DNA of 55,620 bases, from assembly GCA_036493895.1 (NCBI GenBank), contig DASXOZ010000007.1, positions 1 through 55,620 of the forward strand, read 5' to 3'. Numbering within the stretch: position 1 is the stretch's first letter; each line of letters begins with the position of its first letter. The position numbers and the translations under genes were made by a program. The notes under the pieces are model-generated. The model was given only the letters and a program-made list of their open reading frames with translations, did not search any database and was not told the origin of the DNA. Source of the DNA: Candidatus Binatia bacterium (GTDB taxonomy: Bacteria; Desulfobacterota; Binatia; UBA1149; CAITLU01). Shown piece by piece: positions 1 through 8,400 of this stretch.

Positions 1-1
1 G

Positions 2-247
2 AACCCGGCGCTGCGCCAGGGCGCTGCCCCGGTGCAGGCTGCGCCGGCCGCGGTCCCTGCCGTGACGACCGAGCCGAACCAGCAGAACAAGGACTCCCAG
101 CCGGCAACCGAGGGTGAGGCCTGCGTGACGCCTTCGCGCACCGGATGCGGAGCCCAGGCCGAAACCAGCAACCAGCTCGGTGACGAATTCCGCGATTCGC
201 TCGGCCGCGCGATGGCGGCTGCGGGTTACGATTCCAATCGGATGTAG
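2..247 (+). CDS. C-terminal part of an unidentified protein (5' end outside window)
   Basis: An open frame runs from the window edge to a TAG stop at 245-247. The visible 81 residues are rich in Ala, Pro, Gln and Thr at first, then become more ordered, with two cysteines in a short segment and a Ser-Asn-Arg-Met end. No domain is recognisable. The low-complexity Ala/Pro stretch resembles linkers of exported proteins, but the N-terminus is missing, so location cannot be judged. It is followed 41 bp later by a strong hairpin terminator, which supports this being the end of a real transcription unit. An internal GTG at 32 could be mistaken for a start, but the frame is open upstream of it. Confidence 0.5.
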   Translation, partial: NPALRQGAAPVQAAPAAVPAVTTEPNQQNKDSQPATEGEACVTPSRTGCGAQAETSNQLGDEFRDSLGRAMAAAGYDSNRM

Positions 248-288
248 TTGCCGGATGTAGTCGGCCCCAGCCGATTCGAGCCGATGCG

Positions 289-317
289 AAAAGGCCGCCC
301 GAGAGGGCGGCCTTTTT
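289..317. terminator. Bidirectional Rho-independent terminator
   Basis: A perfect inverted repeat (291-300 with 305-314) closes on a GAGA tetraloop. Flanking A and T runs extend the stem to about 12 bp and give a T-run on the plus strand and a shorter one on the minus strand. It sits between a plus gene ending at 247 and a minus gene ending at 350, as expected for a shared convergent terminator. Confidence 0.9.
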
Positions 318-349
318 CGTTTGCGCGCGACGCGAGGTGCGCGTCGCGC

Positions 350-775
350 CTAGGGCTCGTGGCTGGCCCGCAGCGCGAACCAGCCGCGAAGCACGCGATA
401 GATCACCCAGATCCCGACGAGCGCCGCCGCCAGGAAAAACGTGACGATGCCGAGTCCGAACACGAGCACGAGCGGCAGCGACAGCGCGGCGGCGACGAGC
501 ATCCACAGCAGCGCGTACCAGAACGTGCGGATCTGCCAGCGAAAATGCCCCTGCAGCCACGTGCCCTCGACGTCGGGCTGCCGCGCATAGTTCATGATCA
601 CCGCAACGATCGACGGGAGACCGAACACGAAGCTGCCGACGACCGTGGCCGCACCGGTGACGCCGATCAGCACCGACAGCGTGTGCAGCGCGTAGATGAT
701 GTGCGTGTACGTCACCAGCGACGGATCCGGGATCCGGCCGGAGCCGTCGGAAAACGTGTGCTCCTCCACCATCAT
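350..775 (-). CDS. Small membrane protein, DUF4870/COG3671-like
   Basis: This 141-residue protein has three to four hydrophobic segments (roughly residues 30-60, 88-110 and 112-130). A conserved-looking loop between them reads ARQPDVEGTW followed by HFRWQIRTFWY. That pattern (a short soluble loop with H-x-R-W-Q-I-R-T-F-W between helices) is typical of the COG3671/DUF4870-like uncharacterised membrane proteins. The start is the first of two consecutive ATG codons. It lies 27 bp downstream of the next minus-strand gene (ending at 803), so the two are probably cotranscribed and end at the hairpin at 289-317. No enzymatic motif is visible and the function is unknown. Confidence 0.75.
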   Translation of the reverse strand: MMVEEHTFSDGSGRIPDPSLVTYTHIIYALHTLSVLIGVTGAATVVGSFVFGLPSIVAVIMNYARQPDVEGTWLQGHFRWQIRTFWYALLWMLVAAALSLPLVLVFGLGIVTFFLAAALVGIWVIYRVLRGWFALRASHEP

Positions 776-802
776 GACAACACGCCTTCGCGGCGAGACC
801 GA

Positions 803-1201
803 CTATAAGGGAGGCCTGTTCTGCCCGCGAATCGGTGCAGGCTCGTCTTGCTCGCCTGCGTCCACGGCGTGCATCCTGTGCAGGAAACGGTGGATGAGCG
901 GCGCGAACGCGACGCCGGCGATCACGAGCACGGCCAGGCCGCTGTAGAGCGCGTACAGGCCTGCAAAAATCTTCCCGCCCGTGCTCTGGGGCTGGAGCAG
1001 GGGACCCATTCCCGACAGGATCATGGCCGCGTTGGTGAAGGAGTCGACCGCCCCGAGCCCCTCGAAGAAGTGGTACCCGGCCATCCCCACCGCAAGAGAA
1101 GCGACGATCATTCCGAAGCCGACCGCGGCGCTGGTGGCCAGGCGGCGCAGGAACAGTCGCCACGGGAGCAACGGCATCGAGTGATGTTCGAATTGCCACA
1201 T
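803..1201 (-). CDS. Two-TM ion-channel-like membrane protein
   Basis: The protein has 132 residues starting MWQFEHHSMPLLPW. Two hydrophobic helices (about 20-45 and 80-105) flank a short loop containing AAMILSGMGPL, which occupies the position of a pore loop. Proteins of this type are often annotated as two-pore-domain potassium channel family, but no canonical TxGYG filter is present, so ion selectivity is unproven. The chosen ATG is supported by the family-like N-terminus; the frame stays open upstream but that extension is Arg/Ala-rich shadow sequence. The start region overlaps the divergent lipoprotein gene by up to 18 bp, so one of the two starts may be slightly further in. Confidence 0.65.
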   Translation of the reverse strand: MWQFEHHSMPLLPWRLFLRRLATSAAVGFGMIVASLAVGMAGYHFFEGLGAVDSFTNAAMILSGMGPLLQPQSTGGKIFAGLYALYSGLAVLVIAGVAFAPLIHRFLHRMHAVDAGEQDEPAPIRGQNRPPL

Positions 1202-2395
1202 TGCCGCAGCATCCTCCGCGCTGCAGATCAGCACGGCGCCGGGCGCATTGCACGCGCGGCCTTCGCACCGCTCGTCGCCTGCTCGGTCGCGATGACGGCG
1301 CTTGCCTGCGCCGCGCACCGCGAAGTGCCGGCCGGCAACGCCGCAGCGACGTCTTCCGTCGCAGCCGAAGCAACCCCGACGCAAGGGCCGGCGCCTGCCG
1401 CGCCGGTTTCGAGCGCTGCGCAGGCGGGCCTTCCCGTTGCAACGCGAGTGCTCGATACCGGACAGACGATTGCCGGCGAAGCGCTGGCCTATCCGAAGAG
1501 TGCCCTTCCCCAGGTCACATCACAGATCGTGACGATCCTGCCGGGCCAGACGACGGGGTGGCACCGGCACGGGGTGCCAACCTTCGGCTACGTGCTGTCG
1601 GGACACCTCGAGGTCGAGTACGAGAGCAAACTCGGGCGCCGGGTGCTCGGACCCGGCGACAGCCTGATGGAGGCGATGCACGTCGCGCACGACGCGACCA
1701 ACCTCGCCGCCGAGCCGGTTCGCATCCTCGTCGTGTTCATGGGCGCTCAGGGCAGACCGACCGTGCTGCGCGCCGATCCTCCAGCCATGCCCGCGGGGAT
1801 CGGCGGCACCCGCACCGCCGATCTCGTCGACCTTGCGTCCGTGGACCCTCGCCTTCGCTTCGACATCCGCTACGCCGGCGCAGGCAACTTCACGGGTCGG
1901 CCCGTGTATACGAGCGCTCGCGCGTTCCTCGAAAAACCTGCAGCCGAAGCGCTCCGGCGCGCCAACGACCGCGCGCGCAAGGAAGGCTTCGGGCTTCTCG
2001 TGCTCGATGCGTACCGGCCGTGGTCGGTGACGCGGATGTTCTGGGACAACTACCCGATGCACCGCGCGTACCTCGCCGACCCGTTGCAGGGTTCACGCCA
2101 CAACCGCGGCTGCGCCGTCGACCTCACGCTGTTCGACTTGCACACGGGCGCCGAAGTGAAGATGCCGAGCGCCTACGACGATTTCAGCGAAAAGGCCCAC
2201 CCTTCGTACGCGGAAGGAAGCGCAGCCGAGCGTGCCGCGCGTGACCGGTTGCGCGCGATCATGGAAGCCGAAGGATTCAGCGTCTACGAGAACGAATGGT
2301 GGCACTTCGACTACCGGGGTTGGCAGGAATACCCGGTGCTCGATTTTTCCTTCGACGAAGTCGCCAGGTCCGCGTCCCGCCGCGGCGCCCCCTGA
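1184..2395 (+). CDS. Cupin-D-Ala-D-Ala dipeptidase (VanX-type) fusion lipoprotein
   Basis: The 403-residue protein starts with a signal peptide ending in a lipobox-like ALAC. A cupin domain follows (about residues 105-190) with the metal-type motif GWHRHGVPTFGYVLSG (His127, His129). The C-terminal part (about 215-395) is a peptidase M15D/VanX-type D,D-dipeptidase: SRHNRGCAVDLTL supplies zinc ligands His306 and Asp313, and ENEWWHFDY supplies catalytic Glu371 and His374. VanX enzymes hydrolyse D-Ala-D-Ala; periplasmic relatives are thought to recycle cell-wall dipeptides. The lipoprotein signal places this copy in the envelope, and no vanH or vanA is nearby, so a recycling or remodelling role is more likely than glycopeptide resistance. 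The ATG at 1184 overlaps the divergent gene start; GTG 1181 or ATG 1292 are alternatives. Confidence 0.85.
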   Translation: MFELPHCRSILRAADQHGAGRIARAAFAPLVACSVAMTALACAAHREVPAGNAAATSSVAAEATPTQGPAPAAPVSSAAQAGLPVATRVLDTGQTIAGEALAYPKSALPQVTSQIVTILPGQTTGWHRHGVPTFGYVLSGHLEVEYESKLGRRVLGPGDSLMEAMHVAHDATNLAAEPVRILVVFMGAQGRPTVLRADPPAMPAGIGGTRTADLVDLASVDPRLRFDIRYAGAGNFTGRPVYTSARAFLEKPAAEALRRANDRARKEGFGLLVLDAYRPWSVTRMFWDNYPMHRAYLADPLQGSRHNRGCAVDLTLFDLHTGAEVKMPSAYDDFSEKAHPSYAEGSAAERAARDRLRAIMEAEGFSVYENEWWHFDYRGWQEYPVLDFSFDEVARSASRRGAP

Positions 2396-2410
2396 CGAAC
2401 GCTCGCCGCC

Positions 2411-4042
2411 TCACTTCAGGAAGAGCACCTTGCGATCGGTCGTGTGACCGGCACCGACCTTTCTCAACTCGCGGTTGAAGCTGAAGCCGGCATCGCTGTC
2501 GAAGGCTGCAGGCTTGGTCGTGTAGAACTGGATCGCTTCGGGCTCGAAGCGCGCCTCGTGCAGCGGCACGTCCTTCAGCTGGCCCCGCTCTTCTGCCTTT
2601 CGGCCGTTGAAACGGCAGATGGGCACGCTCTTGATCCTGGCCTTCCCGACCGGTCCCATCTCGATGTTGGTTCCGTAGAGCCACGCGTAGAACGGCTCGC
2701 GATGGTTGGATGCCGACGAGCGCACCGGCGTGTGCTCGTTGCTCTTGTACGAGAGGTAGTACTGCACGCCCATGACCTCGGCGTTGCCGTCGCCGCGAAG
2801 GTCGAAGACGTCGTAGCAGCCGGGCAGGTTCCGGAAAGTGGGCACCTTCGTCAGCGTGTCGGACTCGCTCGGCACGATCTGCCTCAGCTCGCTCATGTGG
2901 CCCGACGGAAGCCTCGTGCAGCCGTGGGAGGTGGGCCCGCGGCCGACGATCCACAGGTTCTGCATCGGCTTGCCGTCGCGCTCGCTGGTGGCTTTTCGCC
3001 ACGCTGCCGGAAGAAACGGCGTCTGGCCGAGCTCGCAGCGCACGCCGGCGTTGTGGAAGGCGTTGTACGTGATGCCGCCGGCGTACTGGTACGCGAGCAG
3101 CGGAATGAACCCGTAGCCGGGGTTGTTCGACAGGTAATCGACCATGCCGAGCTGCCCGCGCCCGTGCTCGCGGCGCATCAGCGGCCAGACTCCGGTGACG
3201 CCGAAATCCGGAAGAGTCTCGCCGTTGTACGTCGTCGTCCCGTCGACGGTGCCGGCGGGATAGATCGCCGAGAACTCGAGCGCGTCGATGAAGCCGCCGC
3301 CGGCGCGATAATGGCCGCCGCTGGCTGCCGCGATGAACGATTCGGTTTCCGTGCGCAACGCCGGGGAATCCGCTGCGCCGCCCTTGGCCGCGGCGACGGC
3401 GCGGTCGAGCGCCGCGGCGACCGGCGGCGAGAGCTCCGTGAGGTTGATGCGGCCGGCAAGCGCAGCATTGGCCGCACCGAGCCGTGATGCCGGCGATGCA
3501 TCGGTCGACGTCAGCACGGCGTGCCATTTCGTTGCGAGCGCCACCACCGGGATGTGAATCGCGAACACGCGCTCCGGATTGAGCGCCGTCATGACGTCGG
3601 CCGCCTTGCGGCGCCACGCTTGGGCATCCATCGTCGATCTGGCGACGACCGCAGCGCCGACACCCTGCTCTTCGAGCCCTTTGACGAAGCGCTCGTAGCC
3701 CTTGTTCGTCGTCAGCGTCATGGCCTTGCTGTCGATCAGCTCCTGGTAGGTGCGGTGGCGTGTGTCGAGATCGCCGAGGTAGTTGTCCAGCTCCGCATCT
3801 CCCAGCACGACAGTGATCCGGACCTGGTTGCCACGACCGAGCTCGATGTGAACCCGCGTCGGATCCTGGGTGCGCGGCGCAAAGCCCGTATAAAACGACG
3901 GCTCGTACCAGTGGAAGTAGACGCCGTCGGGCGGACTGCTCCCGTCCCACGTCGTATCGGAGGCCTGCATCGCAGCAGGCGCGGTGCACGGCGATGCCAG
4001 CAGCAACGCCGCGACGAGAAGAGTCGACCAGCGCCGCGTCAC
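2411..4042 (-). CDS. L,D-transpeptidase (YkuD) domain protein, exported
   Basis: The protein has 543 residues and begins at a GTG whose codon overlaps the stop of the upstream dikinase-like gene (GTGA, 4 bp), indicating translational coupling. An N-terminal signal peptide (VTRRWSTLLVAALLLASP) is followed by a large domain I do not recognise. Around residue 340 comes a YkuD-like core: YNAFHNAG, then GRGPTSHGCTRL with the catalytic Ser-His-Gly-Cys near residues 373-376. YkuD enzymes cleave tetrapeptide donors and form L,D-crosslinks or attach proteins to peptidoglycan in the periplasm. The Cys, His and following Arg are present, so it should be active. The long N-terminal and C-terminal extensions are unusual. 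It converges with the VanX-type gene, with only 15 bp between the stops. Confidence 0.8.
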   Translation of the reverse strand: MTRRWSTLLVAALLLASPCTAPAAMQASDTTWDGSSPPDGVYFHWYEPSFYTGFAPRTQDPTRVHIELGRGNQVRITVVLGDAELDNYLGDLDTRHRTYQELIDSKAMTLTTNKGYERFVKGLEEQGVGAAVVARSTMDAQAWRRKAADVMTALNPERVFAIHIPVVALATKWHAVLTSTDASPASRLGAANAALAGRINLTELSPPVAAALDRAVAAAKGGAADSPALRTETESFIAAASGGHYRAGGGFIDALEFSAIYPAGTVDGTTTYNGETLPDFGVTGVWPLMRREHGRGQLGMVDYLSNNPGYGFIPLLAYQYAGGITYNAFHNAGVRCELGQTPFLPAAWRKATSERDGKPMQNLWIVGRGPTSHGCTRLPSGHMSELRQIVPSESDTLTKVPTFRNLPGCYDVFDLRGDGNAEVMGVQYYLSYKSNEHTPVRSSASNHREPFYAWLYGTNIEMGPVGKARIKSVPICRFNGRKAEERGQLKDVPLHEARFEPEAIQFYTTKPAAFDSDAGFSFNRELRKVGAGHTTDRKVLFLK

Positions 4043-7000
4043 TGCAGCACCGTCTTGAGCGACAGCTCGTCCTTGCCACCTGCCGCCTTGCCGCCGGGAC
4101 CGTCGAGCACGGCCAGCGCGGGCACGTTCTTCACGCTCTCGTTGCCGATGAACGGCCTCGACTGGAAGAGCCAGAGATGGCCGTCGTGGAAGCCGAACTC
4201 GATGTCCCAGGCGCGCGGCCTGCCCATCGAATCGCGGGCAGGCGTGAGCTGGGCGTCGATGGCCTTGCCGGCGGCGATGATGTCGTCGAGCTCTTTGGGC
4301 GCAAGCACTTCGTCCCTCCCGCTCGACGGGACGATGCGGCTTCCGCCGCCGGGAATCAGCGCGTTCTTCCACGGCGACTTGTAGAGCGTCAGGAGGTCGA
4401 CGCCGTCGGGCGACCAGCGCAGCGTCTCGGCCGAAGTGCCGTCGACGGCGCCGCCGGGGCCCTCGGAAGTGGCGACGATCATCTTGCTGCGGTCACCGGT
4501 CTCGACGTCGCAGGTGACCAGCACTCCGGATTTGTCGTTCGGCACGGACTCCAGGATCACGACCGACGGCAGCACCCACAGCGGCTCGTCGATCAGCGAC
4601 TGCCGCCACGAGAACGAGCGCAGCTCGAACGGGGAAGCCCACACCTGCTTGAGCGCCGTGTAGATGTCCTCGAGCGATCCCATGTTGAAGACGGTCAGGT
4701 TCAGGCCGGCGCCGTTGAAGCTGTCGAGGTCCTCGACGTTGGTGTCGCTGCGCACGAAGCAGCCCACCGTGTCGGTCTTGTTCGGCCCCTTGAGCAGGCC
4801 GTCCTTGTCGAGACCATCGCGGATCGCCGCGCGCAGCTCGGGCGACAGCGGCGCTGCCTCGATCGAGTAGCGGATCACGTCCAGGCGCGGCGAAATCCAC
4901 GTGGAGAGGGACTTCGGATCCTTGGCCGCCGGGAGCATCTGGTCGAAGAACTGATGGAAGGTCGTCTCGACGTACTCCGACAGATGTCCTCCCGGCGTCG
5001 CGATACCGGCGTTCTTCAGCGAGTCGGGCACCGCGACCGGAATGCGCAGGTAGTGGTCGCGATAGGCACCGAAAGGCACGACGATGCCGCGCGCGACCTT
5101 GTCCGGGAACAAGTGCTTGAGCTCGCCGAGGAACGCAGCTTTCGGCCCGCAGATGCGGCCCGAGTCGCTGCGGCGGATGTCGTTGAGGTCGATCGGCAGC
5201 CGCTTGGTGAGATCGACCTTGGCGGTGTCGATGTGCAGCTTGGCCAGCCCGGCGCCGAAGCCGCTGATCTCGCTCTTTCGCGTGTCGTTGCCCGTGTAGT
5301 CGGACCACGCAGCGTTTTCGACTTCCGTCATCTGCGCCTTCGGCTTGATGATCACGCGGCCACCGGGTGTGGCCACCATGAACGTCGTCTCGCCGTCGTG
5401 GGGTTTCATCAGCGCGAACGCGTCGGGGCCGAGCACGACGTTGGGAATGCCGAGGGAGCGGGCAAGAAGCTGCACGTGCGAGAGCACGTTGCCCTCGCCT
5501 TCGGTCAGGATGCCGGCCGCGGGTTCGAGGTCGGCGGGAGTCTCGTTGAGCGCGACGATCTCGTTGCGCTGGTAAGCGTCGTCTTTCGGCGTGAAGCGAA
5601 GCTTCCCCACGGCCAGACCGGGATTGAGCACGCGCACGTCGTTGGTGACGTCGGTGCCGAACAGGTCGTGGTGCCGCACCCCGGCGCCGCTCGCGAAGGT
5701 GTCGAGGCGGCCGTAGACCTTCGCGTAAAGCAGCAGCGGGCTGCTGCGCAAAACGTCGTCGCCGATGCCGGCAATCTGGGGCATCAGCAATGTCCACTGC
5801 GCCCACACCTGCGCATACGGCAGCGTCGCATTGACCTGGGCCCATTCGACGATGCGACCGGCCAGGCGCAGGTTGCGCGCGAACTCTTCGCGAGTCGGGC
5901 TCGCATCGGCGAGCATCTTCGCGAGCACCTTCTGGGCCGCTTCGTGCTCGCGATGCACGAGCAGTCCGCAACCGTACGCGGCATCGGTGAGCGCGGAAAG
6001 GAGCTGCAGGCTCTGCCTGGCGGTGAGCTTTGCCTGGTCGGCCAGCAGCGCGTTGCCTCGCGCCTGCATGACCGCCGCTGCGGTGATGTCGAGGTCGATC
6101 AGGCGGCGCGCGTCGGGGATCGTCACCGATTTTGCCGCCACCGCGCGTCGCGCGTCGCGCATGAACGCCCCGAGCGCGGCCATTGCCGCGACCGGATCGC
6201 CGTCCGGCGCCGGAAGCTTGGCCGTAAAATCGGCTTTCAGCTTGGCATCCGACAGCGCCGCGAGCTGTTCTTTCAGCGTCTGCTCGTCGAGACGCGTCAG
6301 GCGGCTCAGCTCGACGATGACCTGCTCGATCTGCGTCCGCTCGGCGCCCTGCGGAAGCTTGTCGCGGTACGCGGCGACCTGCGGGACGAGGCCTGCCGAA
6401 AGCTGGTTGTGAATAGCGTCACGAAGCGGCTTGAACTTCGCGTCCATATCCTGGACTCGCACCGACATCGCGCGCACCTTCTGCACCTGGCCGAGGTCGT
6501 CGCGCAGGAAATAGCGACGCTGCAATTCGTAGGCGAGCGGGAAGTCGCGGCTGTCGTCGAAGCCGGGCTCGGCCAGGAATTTCTCGAAGAACTGAGGCGC
6601 CGCCCCGGTTTCGTACTCGGCTCCGGAGAGCCCGCCGAAAGCCTTCAGCTCGGCCAGCTTGTTCGCGGGGTTGGTCTCGACGAAATACTTTTCGAGGATG
6701 TAGCCGCACACGAGGTCGCGGTGATCGGAGATCTGCGGCCACAGCCACAGGTCGCGCGAGAAGATGTTCGCGATCCAGACGCGGTGCTGGGACAGCGATT
6801 CGGCCAGCGGCGCACGAAACGCCGCACAGAACACCTCGTCGTGCCCGCAAGGGCTCGTGATTCTGCCGGCTGCGTCGCGAACGGGTCGCTTGTCGCCGTT
6901 TTTGCAGACGCAGAAATTCTCCGAGTAAGGCCCCTTCAGCTTGGACAACGAAGCCTGGAAGTCGCGCTTGAGGGCTGCCGCCTCGGCGGCAGGAAGCTCG

Positions 7001-7101
7001 GGCGGGCGCATGGCCCTCGCCGGAGCCGCACCGGCAAGCGCGATCGGCACTGTCAGCAGGAGGAAGAAGAGCTTCGGGGAAATCGGTCTCATGCGGTACA
7101 T
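4039..7101 (-). CDS. Secreted PEP/pyruvate-dikinase-like protein with glucan-water-dikinase domain order
   Basis: The 1020-residue protein begins with a clear signal peptide (MRPISPKLFFLLLTVPIALA, cleavage near ARA). About 500 residues follow that I do not recognise, with a Cys cluster (ENFCVCKNGDK). A phosphohistidine swivel motif lies near residue 542 (NVLSHVQLLARSLGIP). A PPDK N-terminal ATP-grasp domain (about 640-985) has GPKAAFLGELK, VRSDTNVEDL with FNGAG, and a closing WDIEFGFHDG. In PEP synthase and PPDK the ATP-grasp precedes the His domain; here the order is reversed, as in alpha-glucan water dikinases, and VLSHV also resembles their motif. The export signal is odd because ATP is scarce outside the cytoplasm. 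Start 7101 or 7092. It is coupled to the L,D-transpeptidase by a GTGA overlap. Confidence 0.75.
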   Translation of the reverse strand: MYRMRPISPKLFFLLLTVPIALAGAAPARAMRPPELPAAEAAALKRDFQASLSKLKGPYSENFCVCKNGDKRPVRDAAGRITSPCGHDEVFCAAFRAPLAESLSQHRVWIANIFSRDLWLWPQISDHRDLVCGYILEKYFVETNPANKLAELKAFGGLSGAEYETGAAPQFFEKFLAEPGFDDSRDFPLAYELQRRYFLRDDLGQVQKVRAMSVRVQDMDAKFKPLRDAIHNQLSAGLVPQVAAYRDKLPQGAERTQIEQVIVELSRLTRLDEQTLKEQLAALSDAKLKADFTAKLPAPDGDPVAAMAALGAFMRDARRAVAAKSVTIPDARRLIDLDITAAAVMQARGNALLADQAKLTARQSLQLLSALTDAAYGCGLLVHREHEAAQKVLAKMLADASPTREEFARNLRLAGRIVEWAQVNATLPYAQVWAQWTLLMPQIAGIGDDVLRSSPLLLYAKVYGRLDTFASGAGVRHHDLFGTDVTNDVRVLNPGLAVGKLRFTPKDDAYQRNEIVALNETPADLEPAAGILTEGEGNVLSHVQLLARSLGIPNVVLGPDAFALMKPHDGETTFMVATPGGRVIIKPKAQMTEVENAAWSDYTGNDTRKSEISGFGAGLAKLHIDTAKVDLTKRLPIDLNDIRRSDSGRICGPKAAFLGELKHLFPDKVARGIVVPFGAYRDHYLRIPVAVPDSLKNAGIATPGGHLSEYVETTFHQFFDQMLPAAKDPKSLSTWISPRLDVIRYSIEAAPLSPELRAAIRDGLDKDGLLKGPNKTDTVGCFVRSDTNVEDLDSFNGAGLNLTVFNMGSLEDIYTALKQVWASPFELRSFSWRQSLIDEPLWVLPSVVILESVPNDKSGVLVTCDVETGDRSKMIVATSEGPGGAVDGTSAETLRWSPDGVDLLTLYKSPWKNALIPGGGSRIVPSSGRDEVLAPKELDDIIAAGKAIDAQLTPARDSMGRPRAWDIEFGFHDGHLWLFQSRPFIGNESVKNVPALAVLDGPGGKAAGGKDELSLKTVLQ

Positions 7102-7262
7102 CGCTCTGGTGCATCTCCGTTGGCGCGCCTGCGCCTTCCGCCGCGCGCTGGCGGGTGCGACCACCGCGCCCGCTGCCCCGCCCGGCGGAGCGTCCTTTAC
7201 CCGATAGCGCGATTTCACCGCTCGAAGAAGTCGGCGTCGCCGTCGGCGCTCGTTGTTGCAAG

Positions 7263-7278
7263 GCGCCAGCCCTGGCGC
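7263..7278. promoter_or_regulatory. Inverted repeat upstream of the serine-hydrolase gene (possible operator)
   Basis: GCGCCAG-CC-CTGGCGC is a perfect 7-bp inverted repeat with a 2-bp spacer, 12 bases before the ATG at 7291. It lies in the 189-bp divergent intergenic region between the dikinase-like gene and the serine-hydrolase gene. It could bind a dimeric regulator or form a hairpin over the ribosome-binding region. No obvious -10/-35 pair could be fixed beside it. Confidence 0.4.
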
Positions 7279-7290
7279 TAGTCGGCCCGG

Positions 7291-8400
7291 ATGAGACGCC
7301 GATGCGGGCGCACCTGCGCAGGGCTTCCTCTCGCCCTCGCTCTTTACACCCCGGCGCTCGCCGCTACACTCCCGGGCGCACCTGCGACGGCCGGCTCGGG
7401 ACCGCGACAGCCTCCGGATCCCGCCGCAGCCCGTGCTTACGTCGAATCCATCCGCCCGGCGCCGGCGCTCCAGGCCTTTCTCGATCACGCCGTCGCCGAT
7501 CTGGAGAACACCGACCCGGCGCTGCGAAGGGCCCGGCCCCGCGTCGCGGTGATCGACCTCACAGGCGCTGTCCCGCTTCTTGCCCAGGTGCGCGGCGACG
7601 AGAAGGTCTACCCGGCGAGCACTGTAAAGTTCGTCTACCTGATGGCAGCATACGCGTGGCAGGAACGGGGACGGCTGACCATCGACCCGGAGCTGGATAC
7701 CGAGCTGTCCCAGATGATTCGCGAGAGCAGCAACGGCGCGACCCAGAAAGTGTTCGCGAGACTGACGGACACCGAGCCGGGACCCGAGCTCGACGCCGCG
7801 GCGTATGCGCAATTCCGCGATCGCCGCCTCGAGGTCGAGCGCTGGCTGCAGACGCTCGGGATCCACGACCTTCATGCCGTCAGTCCGACCTACGACGGCG
7901 ACGGCGATCTTTTCGGCCGTGACCGCCAGTTCCTGCGCGACCGCAGCGTAAAAGGAGGCCTCGAAGCCCCATCGCGGCCGCTGGGCAGCGGGCGCGCTAC
8001 AGGCGGAGACGAGTTCCCGAACCGCCAGGCCATGACGGCAAGCGGAACCGCACGACTGCTCGCCCTGCTCGCGACCGACAGGGCGCTCACTGCGACGGAC
8101 TCCGCCACGGTGCGCCAGCGCATGAAGCGCGATGTGCGCGAGCAGCCGCACCTGGTCCACCGCATTGCCGGCGGTGCAGCGGCCATCCCCGGTGCCGAGG
8201 CATATTCGAAGAGTGGAACCTGGGGACCGATCTATTCCGACGCGGGCATCGTTCGAGACGCGTCGGGAAAAGAGTTCGTGATCGCCGTCTTCACCGAGTC
8301 CTCTCCGCCGTATCGCGGGGAGGCCATCGCCCAGCTCACGCGCCGCACCGCCGAGCATATTTTCGGCGCGGGCGCAGCGCCCAACGGAGGACCTACGTGA
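7291..8400 (+). CDS. Class A beta-lactamase-like serine hydrolase, exported
   Basis: The protein has 369 residues with an N-terminal signal peptide ending near ALAATLPGA. The penicillin-recognising fold is shown by three motifs in order and at the right spacing: ASTVK (nucleophile Ser110, Lys113), SSN at 146-148 in place of SDN, and KSGTWG at 307-309 in place of KTG. Class A enzymes hydrolyse beta-lactams; relatives with altered motifs can be peptidases or esterases. The SSN variant and a long insertion between residues 150 and 260 mean substrate cannot be assumed. Its stop overlaps the start of the next gene by 4 bp (GTGA), so the two are coupled, and it is divergent from the dikinase/L,D-transpeptidase pair. 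Confidence 0.8.
   Translation: MRRRCGRTCAGLPLALALYTPALAATLPGAPATAGSGPRQPPDPAAARAYVESIRPAPALQAFLDHAVADLENTDPALRRARPRVAVIDLTGAVPLLAQVRGDEKVYPASTVKFVYLMAAYAWQERGRLTIDPELDTELSQMIRESSNGATQKVFARLTDTEPGPELDAAAYAQFRDRRLEVERWLQTLGIHDLHAVSPTYDGDGDLFGRDRQFLRDRSVKGGLEAPSRPLGSGRATGGDEFPNRQAMTASGTARLLALLATDRALTATDSATVRQRMKRDVREQPHLVHRIAGGAAAIPGAEAYSKSGTWGPIYSDAGIVRDASGKEFVIAVFTESSPPYRGEAIAQLTRRTAEHIFGAGAAPNGGPT

Noticed and set aside
1184..2395. Vancomycin-resistance cluster
   Set aside because: No vanH, vanA or VanRS-type genes are nearby; the VanX-type domain is an envelope lipoprotein fused to a cupin.
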